Assembly: GCA_013791765.1 (NCBI GenBank)
Contig: VMTC01000076.1
Location: 1 to 37,841 of the forward strand
DNA from: Rhodoferax sp.
Lineage (GTDB): Bacteria; Pseudomonadota; Gammaproteobacteria; Burkholderiales; Burkholderiaceae_C
Length of the DNA: 37,841 nucleotides
Direction of reading: 5' to 3'
Part shown: positions 9,113 through 17,771 of the stretch, piece by piece
Numbering within the stretch: position 1 is the first letter of the stretch
Layout of the letters: each line of letters starts with the position of its first letter
Translations under genes and position numbers: made by a program
The notes under the pieces: generated by a model
The model's input: the letters and a program-made list of their open reading frames with translations, nothing else
What the model was told of the DNA's origin: nothing
Database searches by the model: none

Positions 9113-10882
9113 GTGAATTTGAATAACATGCGCCTGGCCGCCAAATTGTGGCTCGCTGTTGGCCTGATTGTGTTGGGCATGGGGGTGGTGGTGGGCTACA
9201 CCGCTTCACGTTCCGCCAGTGATCGCGTGGAAAGCGCGCTTATTTTGGAGGCACTCAATCTGAAGAGCAAGCTCGCCAGCCAATGGGTCGCTCTGACCGA
9301 AACCAACGCGGCGCGTTCCCAAGCGGTGTTGCTTAGCAGTGACCCTGCGGTAGAAATCGGCTTGAAAGATGCAATAGCAAACACCTCGGCTCAAATTGGC
9401 GAGATTCAAAAGAGCATTGAAGCGGGGGAGCTCACATCGACCGACCGCGCTCAGCTCCAGACCATTGCCAATAACCGCAAGCTTGTGCTGGAGACACGGG
9501 CGATGGCCATGAAGCAGCGCGGCGAAGGTATGCCGGCCGAGGTCGCCAATACGATTGACACGAAGTATCAGCCAGCCATGTCGGTTTATCAGAAGTCGCA
9601 GCGTGACTTTGTGCTCATGCAAGAGCAGGCTTATGAAAAAACCCGCATCCATTACGCGCAGCGCGCCAAGGTGCTAATTACTGTGGCCAGTGGCTTGATG
9701 GCCTTGCTCGTGGCCGCTATTCTCGGTGGTGCGGCCTGGCTGATTCGCTCCATACGCCAGCCACTGCTTGGCGCCAATGCGTTGGCCGCCCGCATTGCCC
9801 AGGGTGATCTCAGCATCCAGATCGATACCTCGCGCGGTGACGAATTTGGCGACCTGATGAAGTCGCTGGCGGTCATGAATGAGTCGCTCGGGCGCATGGT
9901 GCACCAAGTACGTCAGAGCACCGACAGCATTGCAACAGCCAGTGCCGAGATTGCCAGCGGAAACAACGACCTGGCCCAGCGCACCGAGCAAACCTCAAGC
10001 AACCTGCAATCTACTGCGTCCAGCATGGACCAGTTGACCGCGACGGTGCAACAAAGTGCAGACAACGCACGCCAGGCCAGCACCTTGGCAGCCACCGCAT
10101 CCTCAGTGGCAGAGCGAGGGGGCGTGGTGGTCCAGCAGGTCGTGCTCACCATGGAAGAGATCAACGTTAGCAGCAAAAAAATTGCCGACATCATTGGCGT
10201 GATTGATGGCATTGCATTTCAGACCAATATTCTGGCGCTCAATGCCGCGGTCGAGGCGGCGCGCGCGGGTGAGCAAGGGCGCGGCTTTGCTGTGGTCGCC
10301 AGTGAAGTGCGAAGTCTGGCGCAGCGCAGTGCTGAAGCCGCCAAGGAAATCAAGACGCTGATTGGCACCTCGGTCGACAGGGTGGCCTCTGGTACCAAAC
10401 TGGTGTCGGACGCGGGTGCCACCATGAGCGACATTGTGCAGTCGGTGCGCAAGGTGGCAGACGTCATCAGCGAGATCACGGCAGCGTCCAATGAGCAAAG
10501 CACAGGCATTGCCCACGTCAACCAGGCTATTGGCAACCTAGACCAAATGACGCAGCAAAATGCCGCGCTGGTTGAAGAAAGTGCCGCCGCGGCCGAGAGC
10601 CTGCGAGATCAAGCCAACCAATTGGCGCAGGCCGTATCCGTGTTCAAGATCAGCGGCCAAGTGGTGAGCGTGCAGCCGCGCCCGACCCGTGACATGACAG
10701 CGCGCGCGCAGGCGCCTACCTACAAGCGCCCAACGCCACTGCCCAAAGCGAAACCAGCGAGCGCTACGCTGGGCCATACCCGAGCCGCTGCGCCAGCGCG
10801 CAAACCGCTGGCCCTGGCAGCCGTCAAGAAACCGGCTACGACGACCCCTGCGGCTGCAGACGCGGATTGGGAGACTTTCTGA
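9113..10882 (+). CDS. Methyl-accepting chemotaxis protein with C-terminal tether pentapeptide
   Basis: Inner-membrane chemoreceptor that controls CheA. Layout over 589 residues: TM1 about 10–31, a periplasmic four-helix-type sensor of about 150 residues, TM2 about 185–208, then HAMP ([22 protein letters not shown]). The methylation/signalling coiled coil carries the highly conserved hairpin tip ([31 protein letters not shown], about 366–396, written as one motif class). After residue 520 a Pro/Ala/Lys-rich linker leads to the last five residues DWETF, which resemble the NWETF site that binds CheR and CheB in E. coli Tar/Tsr. GTG 9113 is chosen because GGAGA at 9102–9106 lies 6 nt upstream. 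No che gene is nearby and the ligand is unknown. Confidence 0.94.
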   Translation: MNLNNMRLAAKLWLAVGLIVLGMGVVVGYTASRSASDRVESALILEALNLKSKLASQWVALTETNAARSQAVLLSSDPAVEIGLKDAIANTSAQIGEIQKSIEAGELTSTDRAQLQTIANNRKLVLETRAMAMKQRGEGMPAEVANTIDTKYQPAMSVYQKSQRDFVLMQEQAYEKTRIHYAQRAKVLITVASGLMALLVAAILGGAAWLIRSIRQPLLGANALAARIAQGDLSIQIDTSRGDEFGDLMKSLAVMNESLGRMVHQVRQSTDSIATASAEIASGNNDLAQRTEQTSSNLQSTASSMDQLTATVQQSADNARQASTLAATASSVAERGGVVVQQVVLTMEEINVSSKKIADIIGVIDGIAFQTNILALNAAVEAARAGEQGRGFAVVASEVRSLAQRSAEAAKEIKTLIGTSVDRVASGTKLVSDAGATMSDIVQSVRKVADVISEITAASNEQSTGIAHVNQAIGNLDQMTQQNAALVEESAAAAESLRDQANQLAQAVSVFKISGQVVSVQPRPTRDMTARAQAPTYKRPTPLPKAKPASATLGHTRAAAPARKPLALAAVKKPATTTPAAADADWETF

Positions 10883-10918
10883 TACCTTGCGGGACAGACC
10901 GCCGTTACACGAAGTGAA

Positions 10919-10945
10919 CCAGCTCTGTCCCCAACACACTGTCAG
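10919..10945 (+). repeat. GGGGACA motif copy 1
   Basis: First of three related segments; core ccagctctgtccccaacac. Copies 2 and 3 are at 10960–10983 and 11217–11240. On the minus strand the core reads ttggggacagagctgg. Confidence 0.6.
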
Positions 10946-10959
10946 ATATTGGAGGTCCG

Positions 10960-10983
10960 CCAGCTTTGTCCCCAACATTTCAG
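10960..10983 (+). repeat. GGGGACA motif copy 2
   Basis: Second copy; core ccagctttgtccccaacat followed by ttcag. It differs from copy 1 by one base in the first 18. Confidence 0.6.
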
Positions 10984-11004
10984 GACTTGCGGGAATTGTT
11001 GAAT

Positions 11005-11088
11005 CAGCCGGGTGATACGCTTTGCTACGTGTCCCCCGCCCGCTTCGCGGGCTCCTCTTTTACCTACGCAAAGCGTATCACCCAGCTG
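11005..11088. repeat. Long inverted repeat with nested hairpin
   Basis: Arms 11005–11025 and 11068–11088 pair over 21 nt with one mismatch; the central 16 nt (gggtgatacgctttgc) are perfect. The 42-nt loop contains a second hairpin at 11038–11052 (gcccgc, ttc, gcgggc). No T-run follows, so it does not look like a simple terminator. The shape fits a REP/BIME-like or transposase-associated palindrome. Confidence 0.8.
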
Positions 11089-11216
11089 ATTCTGCGAGCG
11101 TCTTGGTCCGCCGACAGGGGGAATTCAAAAGTTGCCTGCGTTGGGGTGGCGCGAATTGATGTGCGCCGCTTGCTGTAGAAATTTTGACTTCGACGGGCCG
11201 GGTTTAATGCGCTGCG

Positions 11217-11240
11217 CCAGCTCTGTCCCCAGCACTTCAG
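11217..11240 (+). repeat. GGGGACA motif copy 3
   Basis: Third copy; core ccagctctgtccccagcac followed by ttcag, same orientation as the others. It closes the gene-free stretch just before the RidA-family stop codon. Confidence 0.6.
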
Positions 11241-11253
11241 AGCTTGACCCGGT

Positions 11254-11709
11254 TCATTCCACTTCAGCAATCAATTCAATTTCCACGCAAGCGCCCAATG
11301 GAATTTGGGCCACGCCAAATGCGCTGCGGGCGTGAGCACCTTTGGCGCCAAAGACTTCACCGAAAAGTTCGCTGGCGCCATTGGTCACCAGGTGTTGCTC
11401 GGTGAAGTCGCCGGTGGAGTTGATGAGCGACATCAGCTTGACGATTCGTTTGATGCGGTTCAGGTCGCCCACGGCGGCGTGCAGGGTTCCCATCAGATCA
11501 ATGGCCGCAGCGCGGGCGGCGGCTTTGCCTTCTTCGGTGCTGATGTTCTTGCCCAGCTGGCCAACCCACACTTTGCCCTCCTTCTTGGCCAGGTGGCCGC
11601 TCAGGAAGACCAGTTTGCCGGTTTGAACAAAGGGTACATAAGCCGCAGCGGGCGCGGCAACGGGCGGCAGCGTGATGTTGAGTTCGGTGAGTTTGGCGTA
11701 AATGCTCAT
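11254..11709 (-). CDS. RidA family protein
   Basis: Member of the RidA/YjgF/UK114 family of trimeric cytosolic proteins. The founding member hydrolyses reactive enamine/imine intermediates released by PLP enzymes. The 151 residues show the typical core: FVQTGKLVFLSGHL, AARAAAIDLMGTLHAAVGDLNRI, then GAHARSAFGVAQIPLGACVEIELIAEV. The Arg of HARSA lies where RidA has its carboxylate-binding Arg. It is longer than E. coli RidA (128 aa) and resembles the larger subgroup that carries an N-terminal extension, whose activity is less certain. The start at 11709 has AAGGAAG just upstream. It is downstream of the transglutaminase gene on the same strand, separated by 70 bp holding a dispersed repeat. Confidence 0.9.
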   Translation of the reverse strand: MSIYAKLTELNITLPPVAAPAAAYVPFVQTGKLVFLSGHLAKKEGKVWVGQLGKNISTEEGKAAARAAAIDLMGTLHAAVGDLNRIKRIVKLMSLINSTGDFTEQHLVTNGASELFGEVFGAKGAHARSAFGVAQIPLGACVEIELIAEVE

Positions 11710-11739
11710 GCAGCTTCCTTGCTAAGTTTTATGAATGAA

Positions 11740-11787
11740 ATTGGCCTCTAGCCCACGCCAAATATGCCAAAGCAGCTATCTAATTGA
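11740..11787 (+). repeat. Dispersed short repeat, copy 2 (supplies transglutaminase stop)
   Basis: Left block ggcctctagcccacg, right block agcagctatctaatt. The minus-strand stop codon of the transglutaminase gene (11780–11782) lies inside the right block. Confidence 0.75.
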
Positions 11788-12736
11788 TATCAATTGTTGG
11801 GCTGCTCGTCTGGCCTTGTGGCTGGCTCTTAGATTGATTTTCGTCTGGCACAGCCTGCACCGTCACACCAACCCGCAGCGTGTGGTTGGCGCCGCCATGT
11901 ATGACACCGCGAATCGGCGATACGTCGCTGAAGTCGCGTCCCAGCGCCAGCGTCACATAGTCCTCACCGGGCGAGTGCCAGCCACTGCGGTTGTTGGTGG
12001 GGTCCAGATCACACCAGCGCTCGCCCGCCGGCAGGTCCGGCACGTACACCGACACCCAGGCGTGGGAGGCATCGCTGCCCTGGAGCTTGACCGTCCCCGG
12101 GGCAGGCAGGGTAAGCAGATAGCCGCTGACATAACGCGCCGCCAGCCCCATGGAGCGCAGGCAGGCAATCATGATGTGGGCAAAATCCTGGCACACCCCT
12201 TTGCGCTGTGCCAGGGCCTCCAGGGCCGGGGTGTTGATCTCGGTGCTCTCGCTCTCGTAGCTGAAGTCGCTGTAAATGCGTTGCATCAAGTCCTGCGCTG
12301 CTGCCAAAACGCTCGCGCCGGGCGCGAAACTGGGGCGCGCGTAGTCTGCAAATTCGCTCTGCCGGGGCACAAAGGGCGATGCAAATACAAACTCATTGGC
12401 GCAATCAAAACGCAGGCTTGAGCGGTAGCGAAACAGTTCTCGGGTTTGCTCCCAACTGATGCGGCTCGCTGGCGGTGATGACGCAACCGTGACGACCACG
12501 CTGCGCGCCACCACGGTGAGTGCCGTGTGCGGTGTCTGCAGTGAAAAAAAACAACGCGTGTTGCCGAAAACGTCTTGGGCTTGCACGGTGCGGGCCGGGC
12601 TCGGGTCGATTTGCAACGTGTAGGCCAGCAGCTCTTGCCCGCGCGCGCTCAAAGGTCGCAAGTAGGCCAGGTGCTGCGCAGTTTCTACCGCGGGTGCGTA
12701 GTCATAGCGGGTTTCATGCGTCACGCGCAGTTTCAT
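11780..12736 (-). CDS. Transglutaminase-like cysteine protease family protein
   Basis: 318-residue protein with an N-terminal beta domain (KLRVTHETRYDYAPAVETAQH, typical of this family) and a transglutaminase core. The catalytic triad is visible: Cys182 in GVCQDFAH, His225 in DASHAWVSVYV and Asp245 in CDLDPTNN, so it should be active. No signal peptide is evident. Its ATG overlaps the stop of the ATP-grasp/alpha-E gene (ATGA, 12733–12736), so the two are translationally coupled. Comparative genomics (Iyer and colleagues on amidoligases) predicted that such trios make or cleave novel peptide conjugates; this is a prediction, not a proven pathway. The last few residues and the stop come from a dispersed repeat. 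Confidence 0.9.
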   Translation of the reverse strand: MKLRVTHETRYDYAPAVETAQHLAYLRPLSARGQELLAYTLQIDPSPARTVQAQDVFGNTRCFFSLQTPHTALTVVARSVVVTVASSPPASRISWEQTRELFRYRSSLRFDCANEFVFASPFVPRQSEFADYARPSFAPGASVLAAAQDLMQRIYSDFSYESESTEINTPALEALAQRKGVCQDFAHIMIACLRSMGLAARYVSGYLLTLPAPGTVKLQGSDASHAWVSVYVPDLPAGERWCDLDPTNNRSGWHSPGEDYVTLALGRDFSDVSPIRGVIHGGANHTLRVGVTVQAVPDENQSKSQPQGQTSSPTIDIN

Positions 12737-15411
12737 GTGCCCACACTCTGGTTGCTGGCAGCCGAATGCGTGAAATAGGTGCTGTTGATGGCGTCCGACA
12801 CCTCCATGGCCGCACCTAAGCATTGCAGCAGCAAGTCTCTCAAGGCCAAGTAGTCCTGGCCTGAGTCTGATGGCTGGGTTTCACACAGTTGCACCAGACT
12901 CCAGCTTTGCGGGTCGGGCACGCGCAATGACAAGGCGCAGAGCTCACCGGGTGCACTGTCAGCGAGCTTGGCCAGTCGTGCGCGCAGGGTGCGCGCCACC
13001 CAGGCGAGCGAACGCGGGTTGTCGGGGTCAAGCACCAGCAGGTCTAAGAGGGCGGCGATGTCACGGCTTTGCTGGTACTGCGCGTGGAAGGTGATGGTGC
13101 AGTCAAACAGCGCCATCATGGCTTCAAAGCCGCCTTCGGTATGCACACTGCCGGTCTCAAAGCCGCGCGCCAGCGCGCCCGTCAGGAAGGACAGGCGCTC
13201 AATATGGCGGCCAATGCTGAGCAGGCGCCAGCCGTCGTCGCGCGTCATGCGGTCGGTCTGCGCGCCGGTGATGGCCGCCAGGTGATCGCTGGTGTTTTTG
13301 AGCAACTGCAGCGCTGCCAGCGACGAATAATCGCCTTGGTCACTGTGCATGGAGCAGCCGGCAAACAGCTCTTCTTCGGCCCGCACGATCACGCGCCAAT
13401 GCGCCTGCGACAAGCGTTCGCGCACGGTGGAGGCGGCCATTTTCAGGGCGCGCAGGTAGTAGCCCACACTGGTGGCGCCCTCAGAACTGCCCAGACTGGC
13501 GATCAACGACCGCTCAAAAACGCGACGCGCCTGCGCGGGCGAGGGCACACCCGGCAGCACCAGCGTGTTGGCCAGAGCCATGCTACCGAGCCAGACCAAC
13601 AAGGCCGGCGACGATTGATCCTCGCCATTGAGGCATTCCAGCGTCAGGCGGGCCAGACGCAGCGCGTTTTCAGTGCGCTCGGTGTAGCGACCCAGCCAAA
13701 AGAGATTTTCGGCCGCGCGGCTGGTGACCATCCGCTTGCGCTGTGTCAGCGAGGCCGCCGTCAGGTGCGGCTGCAACAGCGTCGTCGTGTCAACTTCACC
13801 GCGCGTGAGCGCCCAGACGTCGGCGCTGCTGCCCCCGCGCTGCATGGCAGCCACCTCTGCCGTGCTGCCTGCCACGCGCGCCAGGCCGCCGGGCAGCACG
13901 CGCCAGGATTGCAAGCCGCTTGACACCACAAACACCCGTAGCATGACCGAGCGTGGCAGGACCTGACCCGCCGCCTCATGGGCCGCGCTGGCGGTGTCGA
14001 CGCCCCCGCCGGCTGCTGTGGTCTGCCAGGTCGGTATTTGCGACAACGGTAGATAGGCCTGGATGGTGTGCTCTTCGCTTTGGCGCACGATGCGCCCGGC
14101 CCATTCGTCGAGTTCGCGCGCTGACAGGGCCCGCCCCAACACGGCGTCGAAACTGTGGTGCACGGGTGAGCCGGTGTAGGTGGCTTTGATGGCGCTTTCG
14201 CGCAGGCGCGGCAGGGCGTCTTCCAGGGCCGAGCGTTCGCCACACCACCAGGTTGGCAATGCCGGCAATTGCAACTCTTCGCCCAGCAAATGGCGCGACA
14301 GCGCCGGCAAGAAGCCGAGCAGGGCGGGTGACTCCAGAAAAGCCGAGCCCGGCGCGTTGGCCACCAGCACATGGCCGGCGCGGATCGCCTGCAACAAGCC
14401 CGGCACGCCCAAGGTGGAGTCGGCGCGCAGCTCCAGTGGGTCCAGGTACTCGTCGTCCACGCGCTTCAACAGGCCGTGCACCGGCACCAAGCCCTTGAGG
14501 GTCTTGAGGTAAAGCCGCTCGTCGCGCACGATCAGGTCGCTGCCTTCGACCAGGCTCAAGCCCAGGTAGCGCGCCAGGTAGGCGTGTTCAAAATAGGTTT
14601 CGTTGTACGGGCCGGGGGTCAGCAGCGCCAGGTGCGCGTCTGGCCCGGCCGGGCTCATCAGCTTCAAGCTGTCCATCAGCGCGCGGTAGGTGCTTGCCAG
14701 GCGTTGCACACGCAGGGCCGCAAACGCCTCGGGGAACTGGCTACCAATGGTCAAGCGGTTTTCCAGCAAATAACCCAGACCCGAGGGCGCCTGGCAGCGC
14801 TGGCCCACCACCCACCATTGGCCGTCTGGGCCACGTGCCAGGTCAAAGGCCGCAATGTGCAAATGCATGCCGCCGACCGGCTTGACGCCATGCATGGCGC
14901 GCAGGTAGCCTGGGTGCCCCTGCACCAGCGCCGGGGGTAACCAGCCTTGCATCAGTGACTGCTGCGGCCCGTAAACGTCGGCCATCAAGCGCTCCAGCAG
15001 CCGCATGCGCTGCAGCACGCCGGCCTCGATCTGCTGCCAGCTGCCCGGCTCAATGATCAACGGAAACAAGTCCAGCGACCAGGGGCGCTGCGGCCCGCCC
15101 TCGTCGGCATACACGTTGTAGCTGACGCCGTTGTCGCGCACCTGGCGTGCCAGATTAACGGCGCGCTGGTTCAGGTCTGCCGCCGTCTGGCCTGACAAAT
15201 GGGCAAAGAACTGGGCCCACACCGGTGTCAATGGGCTCTCATCCGCATTTGAATCGGCTGTCGGCGCATCGGCTCCCGCAAGACCGGGGGCGGTGGCACC
15301 GCGCAATTCGTCGAAATGACCCGGCGCCGCCGCGCACGCCAGTGCCAGCGTCTGAGCATCGGGCCGGCTCAAAGCCGGTGTGGCAAGGGGTAAATGGTTT
15401 GCGTCTGTCAC
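12733..15411 (-). CDS. Circularly permuted ATP-grasp (type 2) – alpha-E domain fusion
   Basis: 892-residue cytosolic fusion of two families usually encoded by separate genes. Residues about 60–545 are the circularly permuted ATP-grasp (formerly DUF404/DUF407), with VSYNVYADEGG, GGMHLHIAAFDLARG, TPGPYNETYFEHAYLA and VHGLLKRVDDEYLDP. From about residue 561 (SRAAENLFWLGRYTERTENA) to the end is the all-helical alpha-E domain (formerly DUF403). ATP-grasp enzymes form amide bonds through an acyl phosphate, and the alpha-E partner has no proven role. The start is uncertain: GTG 15411 gives VTDANH. TTG 15450 is also in frame, but its GGAGGA lies directly against the codon with no spacing. It is coupled to the transglutaminase gene by an ATGA overlap and divergent from the pssA-like gene. 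Confidence 0.9.
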   Translation of the reverse strand: MTDANHLPLATPALSRPDAQTLALACAAAPGHFDELRGATAPGLAGADAPTADSNADESPLTPVWAQFFAHLSGQTAADLNQRAVNLARQVRDNGVSYNVYADEGGPQRPWSLDLFPLIIEPGSWQQIEAGVLQRMRLLERLMADVYGPQQSLMQGWLPPALVQGHPGYLRAMHGVKPVGGMHLHIAAFDLARGPDGQWWVVGQRCQAPSGLGYLLENRLTIGSQFPEAFAALRVQRLASTYRALMDSLKLMSPAGPDAHLALLTPGPYNETYFEHAYLARYLGLSLVEGSDLIVRDERLYLKTLKGLVPVHGLLKRVDDEYLDPLELRADSTLGVPGLLQAIRAGHVLVANAPGSAFLESPALLGFLPALSRHLLGEELQLPALPTWWCGERSALEDALPRLRESAIKATYTGSPVHHSFDAVLGRALSARELDEWAGRIVRQSEEHTIQAYLPLSQIPTWQTTAAGGGVDTASAAHEAAGQVLPRSVMLRVFVVSSGLQSWRVLPGGLARVAGSTAEVAAMQRGGSSADVWALTRGEVDTTTLLQPHLTAASLTQRKRMVTSRAAENLFWLGRYTERTENALRLARLTLECLNGEDQSSPALLVWLGSMALANTLVLPGVPSPAQARRVFERSLIASLGSSEGATSVGYYLRALKMAASTVRERLSQAHWRVIVRAEEELFAGCSMHSDQGDYSSLAALQLLKNTSDHLAAITGAQTDRMTRDDGWRLLSIGRHIERLSFLTGALARGFETGSVHTEGGFEAMMALFDCTITFHAQYQQSRDIAALLDLLVLDPDNPRSLAWVARTLRARLAKLADSAPGELCALSLRVPDPQSWSLVQLCETQPSDSGQDYLALRDLLLQCLGAAMEVSDAINSTYFTHSAASNQSVGT

Positions 15412-15494
15412 GGGCTCAGAGTATGCCAGCGCCGGGCTTGGGCCCAGCAATCCTCCAAAAAAAGTGGTGTAACCTGTTCGCTACGAGGATTTAC

Positions 15495-16109
15495 ATGATG
15501 AACAAGACTTTTTCGATGATTCGCGAGTTCCACCTGGCCGACTGGTTTACCCTGGGCAATGCCATCTGTGGCATGGGCGCCATGTTTTCCATGATGACTT
15601 ACCTGCAAAGCAGCGAGGTGATGCACATTTACTTTGCCTGTGCGCTGGTGGTTGCCGCCATGGTGTTTGATGTGCTGGACGGTCGTATTGCCCGCTGGCG
15701 CCAAAAAACATCGCCGATGGGGCGCGAGCTTGACTCGCTCGCCGACATCATCTCCTTTGGCGTTGCCCCGGCCTTGATTGCCTACGGCTGCGGCATGCAG
15801 GGCCTGTACGACCGCATTGTCCTGACCTACTTTGTGGCGTGCGGCGTGTCACGCCTGGCGCGCTACAACGTGACCGCCGAGGCGCTTTCTCAAGGCCAAG
15901 ACAAAGTGAAATATTTTGAGGGAACGCCGATTCCGACCTCGCTCTTGCTGGTGCTGGTGCTGCTGGTTGCGGCCATGCAAGGGGCTTTGGGGCCTGCGCT
16001 CTGGTTTGGTCAGATCACCCTGGCGGGTTTCATACTGCACCCGCTGGTGTTGCTGTTTGCGCTCTCAGGTTCCTTGATGATCAGCCGCATCCGCTTTCCC
16101 AAGTTCTGA
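15495..16109 (+). CDS. pssA: CDP-alcohol phosphatidyltransferase, probable CDP-diacylglycerol–serine O-phosphatidyltransferase
   Basis: Integral membrane enzyme, probably making phosphatidylserine from CDP-diacylglycerol and serine, the precursor of phosphatidylethanolamine. The full CDP-alcohol transferase signature DGx2ARx8Gx3Dx3D is present with Asp62, Gly63, Ala66, Arg67, Gly76, Asp80 and Asp84. About six hydrophobic segments are seen in 204 residues. LADWFTLGNAICGMGAMF at the N terminus is typical of the PssA branch. It is shorter than many betaproteobacterial PssA proteins, so another CDP-alcohol transferase is possible. GAGGA at 15485–15489 supports the start; a second Met follows directly. 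It converges on the exonuclease gene with 24 bp between. Confidence 0.82.
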   Translation: MMNKTFSMIREFHLADWFTLGNAICGMGAMFSMMTYLQSSEVMHIYFACALVVAAMVFDVLDGRIARWRQKTSPMGRELDSLADIISFGVAPALIAYGCGMQGLYDRIVLTYFVACGVSRLARYNVTAEALSQGQDKVKYFEGTPIPTSLLLVLVLLVAAMQGALGPALWFGQITLAGFILHPLVLLFALSGSLMISRIRFPKF

Positions 16110-16133
16110 ACGGGTGGGCGGCAGCTGCGTCGC

Positions 16134-16730
16134 TCAGATGCTGCCCAGCGCGTGAAACACGCGAATGGCGGCGTAGGCGTCATTGGCGGCATAGACCAGT
16201 TGCGACTGGCTCAGGCTGGGCAAAGCCCAATTGGACGTGGTCGCTTTCTTTGATTTGATGAAGCGCTGCTTGAACAGCACCGCCACAGCCCCTTTGACGC
16301 CCATGTCCTTGCGGTAGCCACGCTGGCGAAATACCGTGTTGAGTTCCAGCATGTCGGCCACGTCCACGCCCAGCTTGCTCTGGATGCGCTTGCGGTCGTC
16401 GCCCAGGCCAAAGCCGGCCTTGGTAATGCCTGGCAGCGCCAGCAGTTGCGCCACCACGGCGCGGCAGTCAAAGTCGTGTAGCTGAAACACCCAGGCCTTG
16501 TCCACGGTGGAAAGTTGCACGATGTGCGGCCCCTCGGACAACTGGTCTTTGAAAAATGTCGGTTTGGACTCGGTGTCAAAACCCCAGACCGCCGAGCGGC
16601 TGAGTTCCGCGTGCGCCTGCAACGCTTGCGGCGCCGTGCTCACCAGCGCAATGCGGCTGGGCCCCAGGCGCTCAAATTCGGGCAGCAGTGCGATCTGCTC
16701 TTTGCTGGGGGTGACGTGTTGGGTATTCAT
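16134..16730 (-). CDS. 3'-5' exonuclease domain protein (RNase D / WRN-exonuclease-like)
   Basis: 198-residue stand-alone DEDD exonuclease of the RNase D/WRN class, acting on nucleic-acid 3' ends with two metal ions. The acidic residues are visible: GFDTESKP (motif I, D and E), the motif II segment KAGFGLGDDRKRIQ, and YAANDAYAAIRVFHAL (motif III, with the Tyr four residues before the last Asp, so DEDDy type). It lacks the HRDC domains of true RNase D, so RNA versus DNA preference is open. The gene stands alone between the convergent pssA-like gene and a repeat-bearing gap of about 160 bp. Confidence 0.86.
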   Translation of the reverse strand: MNTQHVTPSKEQIALLPEFERLGPSRIALVSTAPQALQAHAELSRSAVWGFDTESKPTFFKDQLSEGPHIVQLSTVDKAWVFQLHDFDCRAVVAQLLALPGITKAGFGLGDDRKRIQSKLGVDVADMLELNTVFRQRGYRKDMGVKGAVAVLFKQRFIKSKKATTSNWALPSLSQSQLVYAANDAYAAIRVFHALGSI

Positions 16731-16790
16731 GGCGGTGTGATCGGGTGGGTCACAAGCTTAACGCCTTGCCATTGGGTCCTGTTTACTATG

Positions 16791-16840
16791 ATTAAAATAG
16801 CTACATAGCCAATGGATACGGGGGCTAGAGGCTGATTTGT
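16791..16840 (-). repeat. Dispersed short repeat, copy 3
   Basis: Inverted relative to copies 1 and 2: right block appears first (attaaaatagctac), then the variable middle, then gggggctagaggctgattt. It lies in the gap between the response-regulator and exonuclease genes. Confidence 0.75.
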
Positions 16841-16889
16841 TAAAAATTTTAGCTGACGACGGCATGGGCTTGCTGCCGCCTTGCGCGCG

Positions 16890-17735
16890 CTACATGCTCT
16901 TGAACAAGCCCGCGTAACTGCGGCTGACCTCCAGCTTTTCATTGAGGCCACGCACGCTCACCAATTGCCGACCACGCTCGTCGCGGCTCACGCCCGCAAT
17001 CGCCTTGGTGCTCACCAGGGTGGAGCGGTGGATTTGCCAAAACTGGTTCATGTCGAGTTCTTCCACCAGTTCCTTGATCGGCTTGCGAATCAGCGCCTCC
17101 AGGGTGGCAGTCTGCACCCGGGTGTATTTTTCATCCGAGATGAAGAACAGCACATCGGCCACCGGGATCATCTGGATGCTTTGGCGCACCGTGGCTTGTA
17201 TCCACTGCAGCTTCGGCGCGGCTTTGGGGTTGATTTGTTCGGCCAGGCGCTGCAGCAGTTGTTGCATGCCAGGGGTGTGGGCGGGCAGTGGAGCGCTCGC
17301 GCCGTTGCTGCCGCCGTCCCCGTTGCCGTTTTGACGCACACGTTCTGCCATGCGCGCCTTGATGCGCTCCATCGTGAGCTGCAGGCGCTCGCGCTCGGCC
17401 GGCTTGAGCACGTAATCGACGACGCCCTGCTCAAAGGCCTGCACCGCGTACTGGTCATAGGCGGTGATGAAGACAATCTCGCAGCCGGGCCAGCCCCCGG
17501 CCTCCTCGTAAGTGGGCAGTTGGGCAATCTGGCGCGCGGCATCGACGCCGGTGAGCACCGGCATGCGAATGTCAAGGAACACAATGTCGGGCTGATGCTG
17601 CGCCGTCAGGGCCACGGCTTCTTCGCCGTTCCTGGCCTCGGCCACGATCTCCAGCTCGGGCCAGACTTCCGCCAGGCGGGCACGCAGCTGGTCGCGCATC
17701 AAACGTTCATCATCGGCAATCAGGGCACGGGTCAT
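16890..17735 (-). CDS. LytTR-type response regulator (AlgR/LytR-like)
   Basis: Cytosolic DNA-binding response regulator, 281 residues. The receiver domain (1–125) has the acidic pair Asp8–Asp9, the phosphoacceptor Asp55 (FLDIRMP), Thr91 and Lys111 (VLKP), all conserved. A Gly/Asn/Ser-rich linker follows (about 135–150). The C-terminal LytTR DNA-binding domain contains VADVLFFISDEKYTRV, the FWQIHRSTLVS segment and VSRSYAGLF. LytTR proteins bind direct repeats, often at virulence, exopolysaccharide or competence genes. The kinase gene lies 36 bp upstream in the same direction, so the two form a two-component pair. Target genes cannot be told from this window. Confidence 0.93.
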   Translation of the reverse strand: MTRALIADDERLMRDQLRARLAEVWPELEIVAEARNGEEAVALTAQHQPDIVFLDIRMPVLTGVDAARQIAQLPTYEEAGGWPGCEIVFITAYDQYAVQAFEQGVVDYVLKPAERERLQLTMERIKARMAERVRQNGNGDGGSNGASAPLPAHTPGMQQLLQRLAEQINPKAAPKLQWIQATVRQSIQMIPVADVLFFISDEKYTRVQTATLEALIRKPIKELVEELDMNQFWQIHRSTLVSTKAIAGVSRDERGRQLVSVRGLNEKLEVSRSYAGLFKSM

Positions 17736-17771
17736 CGCGGGGCTCCAGCGTTACATCGGTCATTCGATTAT

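Larger units (their letters stand above)
10883..11253. other. Gene-free stretch with palindrome and motif copies
   Basis: 371 bp between the chemoreceptor stop and the RidA-family stop. The only open frames are about 70 codons, with no recognisable product. The stretch holds a long inverted repeat (11005–11088) and three copies of a 24-nt motif containing tgtcccc. It looks like a mobile or palindromic element and not a decayed gene, but I cannot name it. Confidence 0.6.

Noticed and set aside
10966-11178. 70-codon plus frame and 68-codon minus frame in the palindrome region
   Set aside because: Both run through the long inverted repeat, lack ribosome sites and have no recognisable product, so they are best treated as part of the repeat element.
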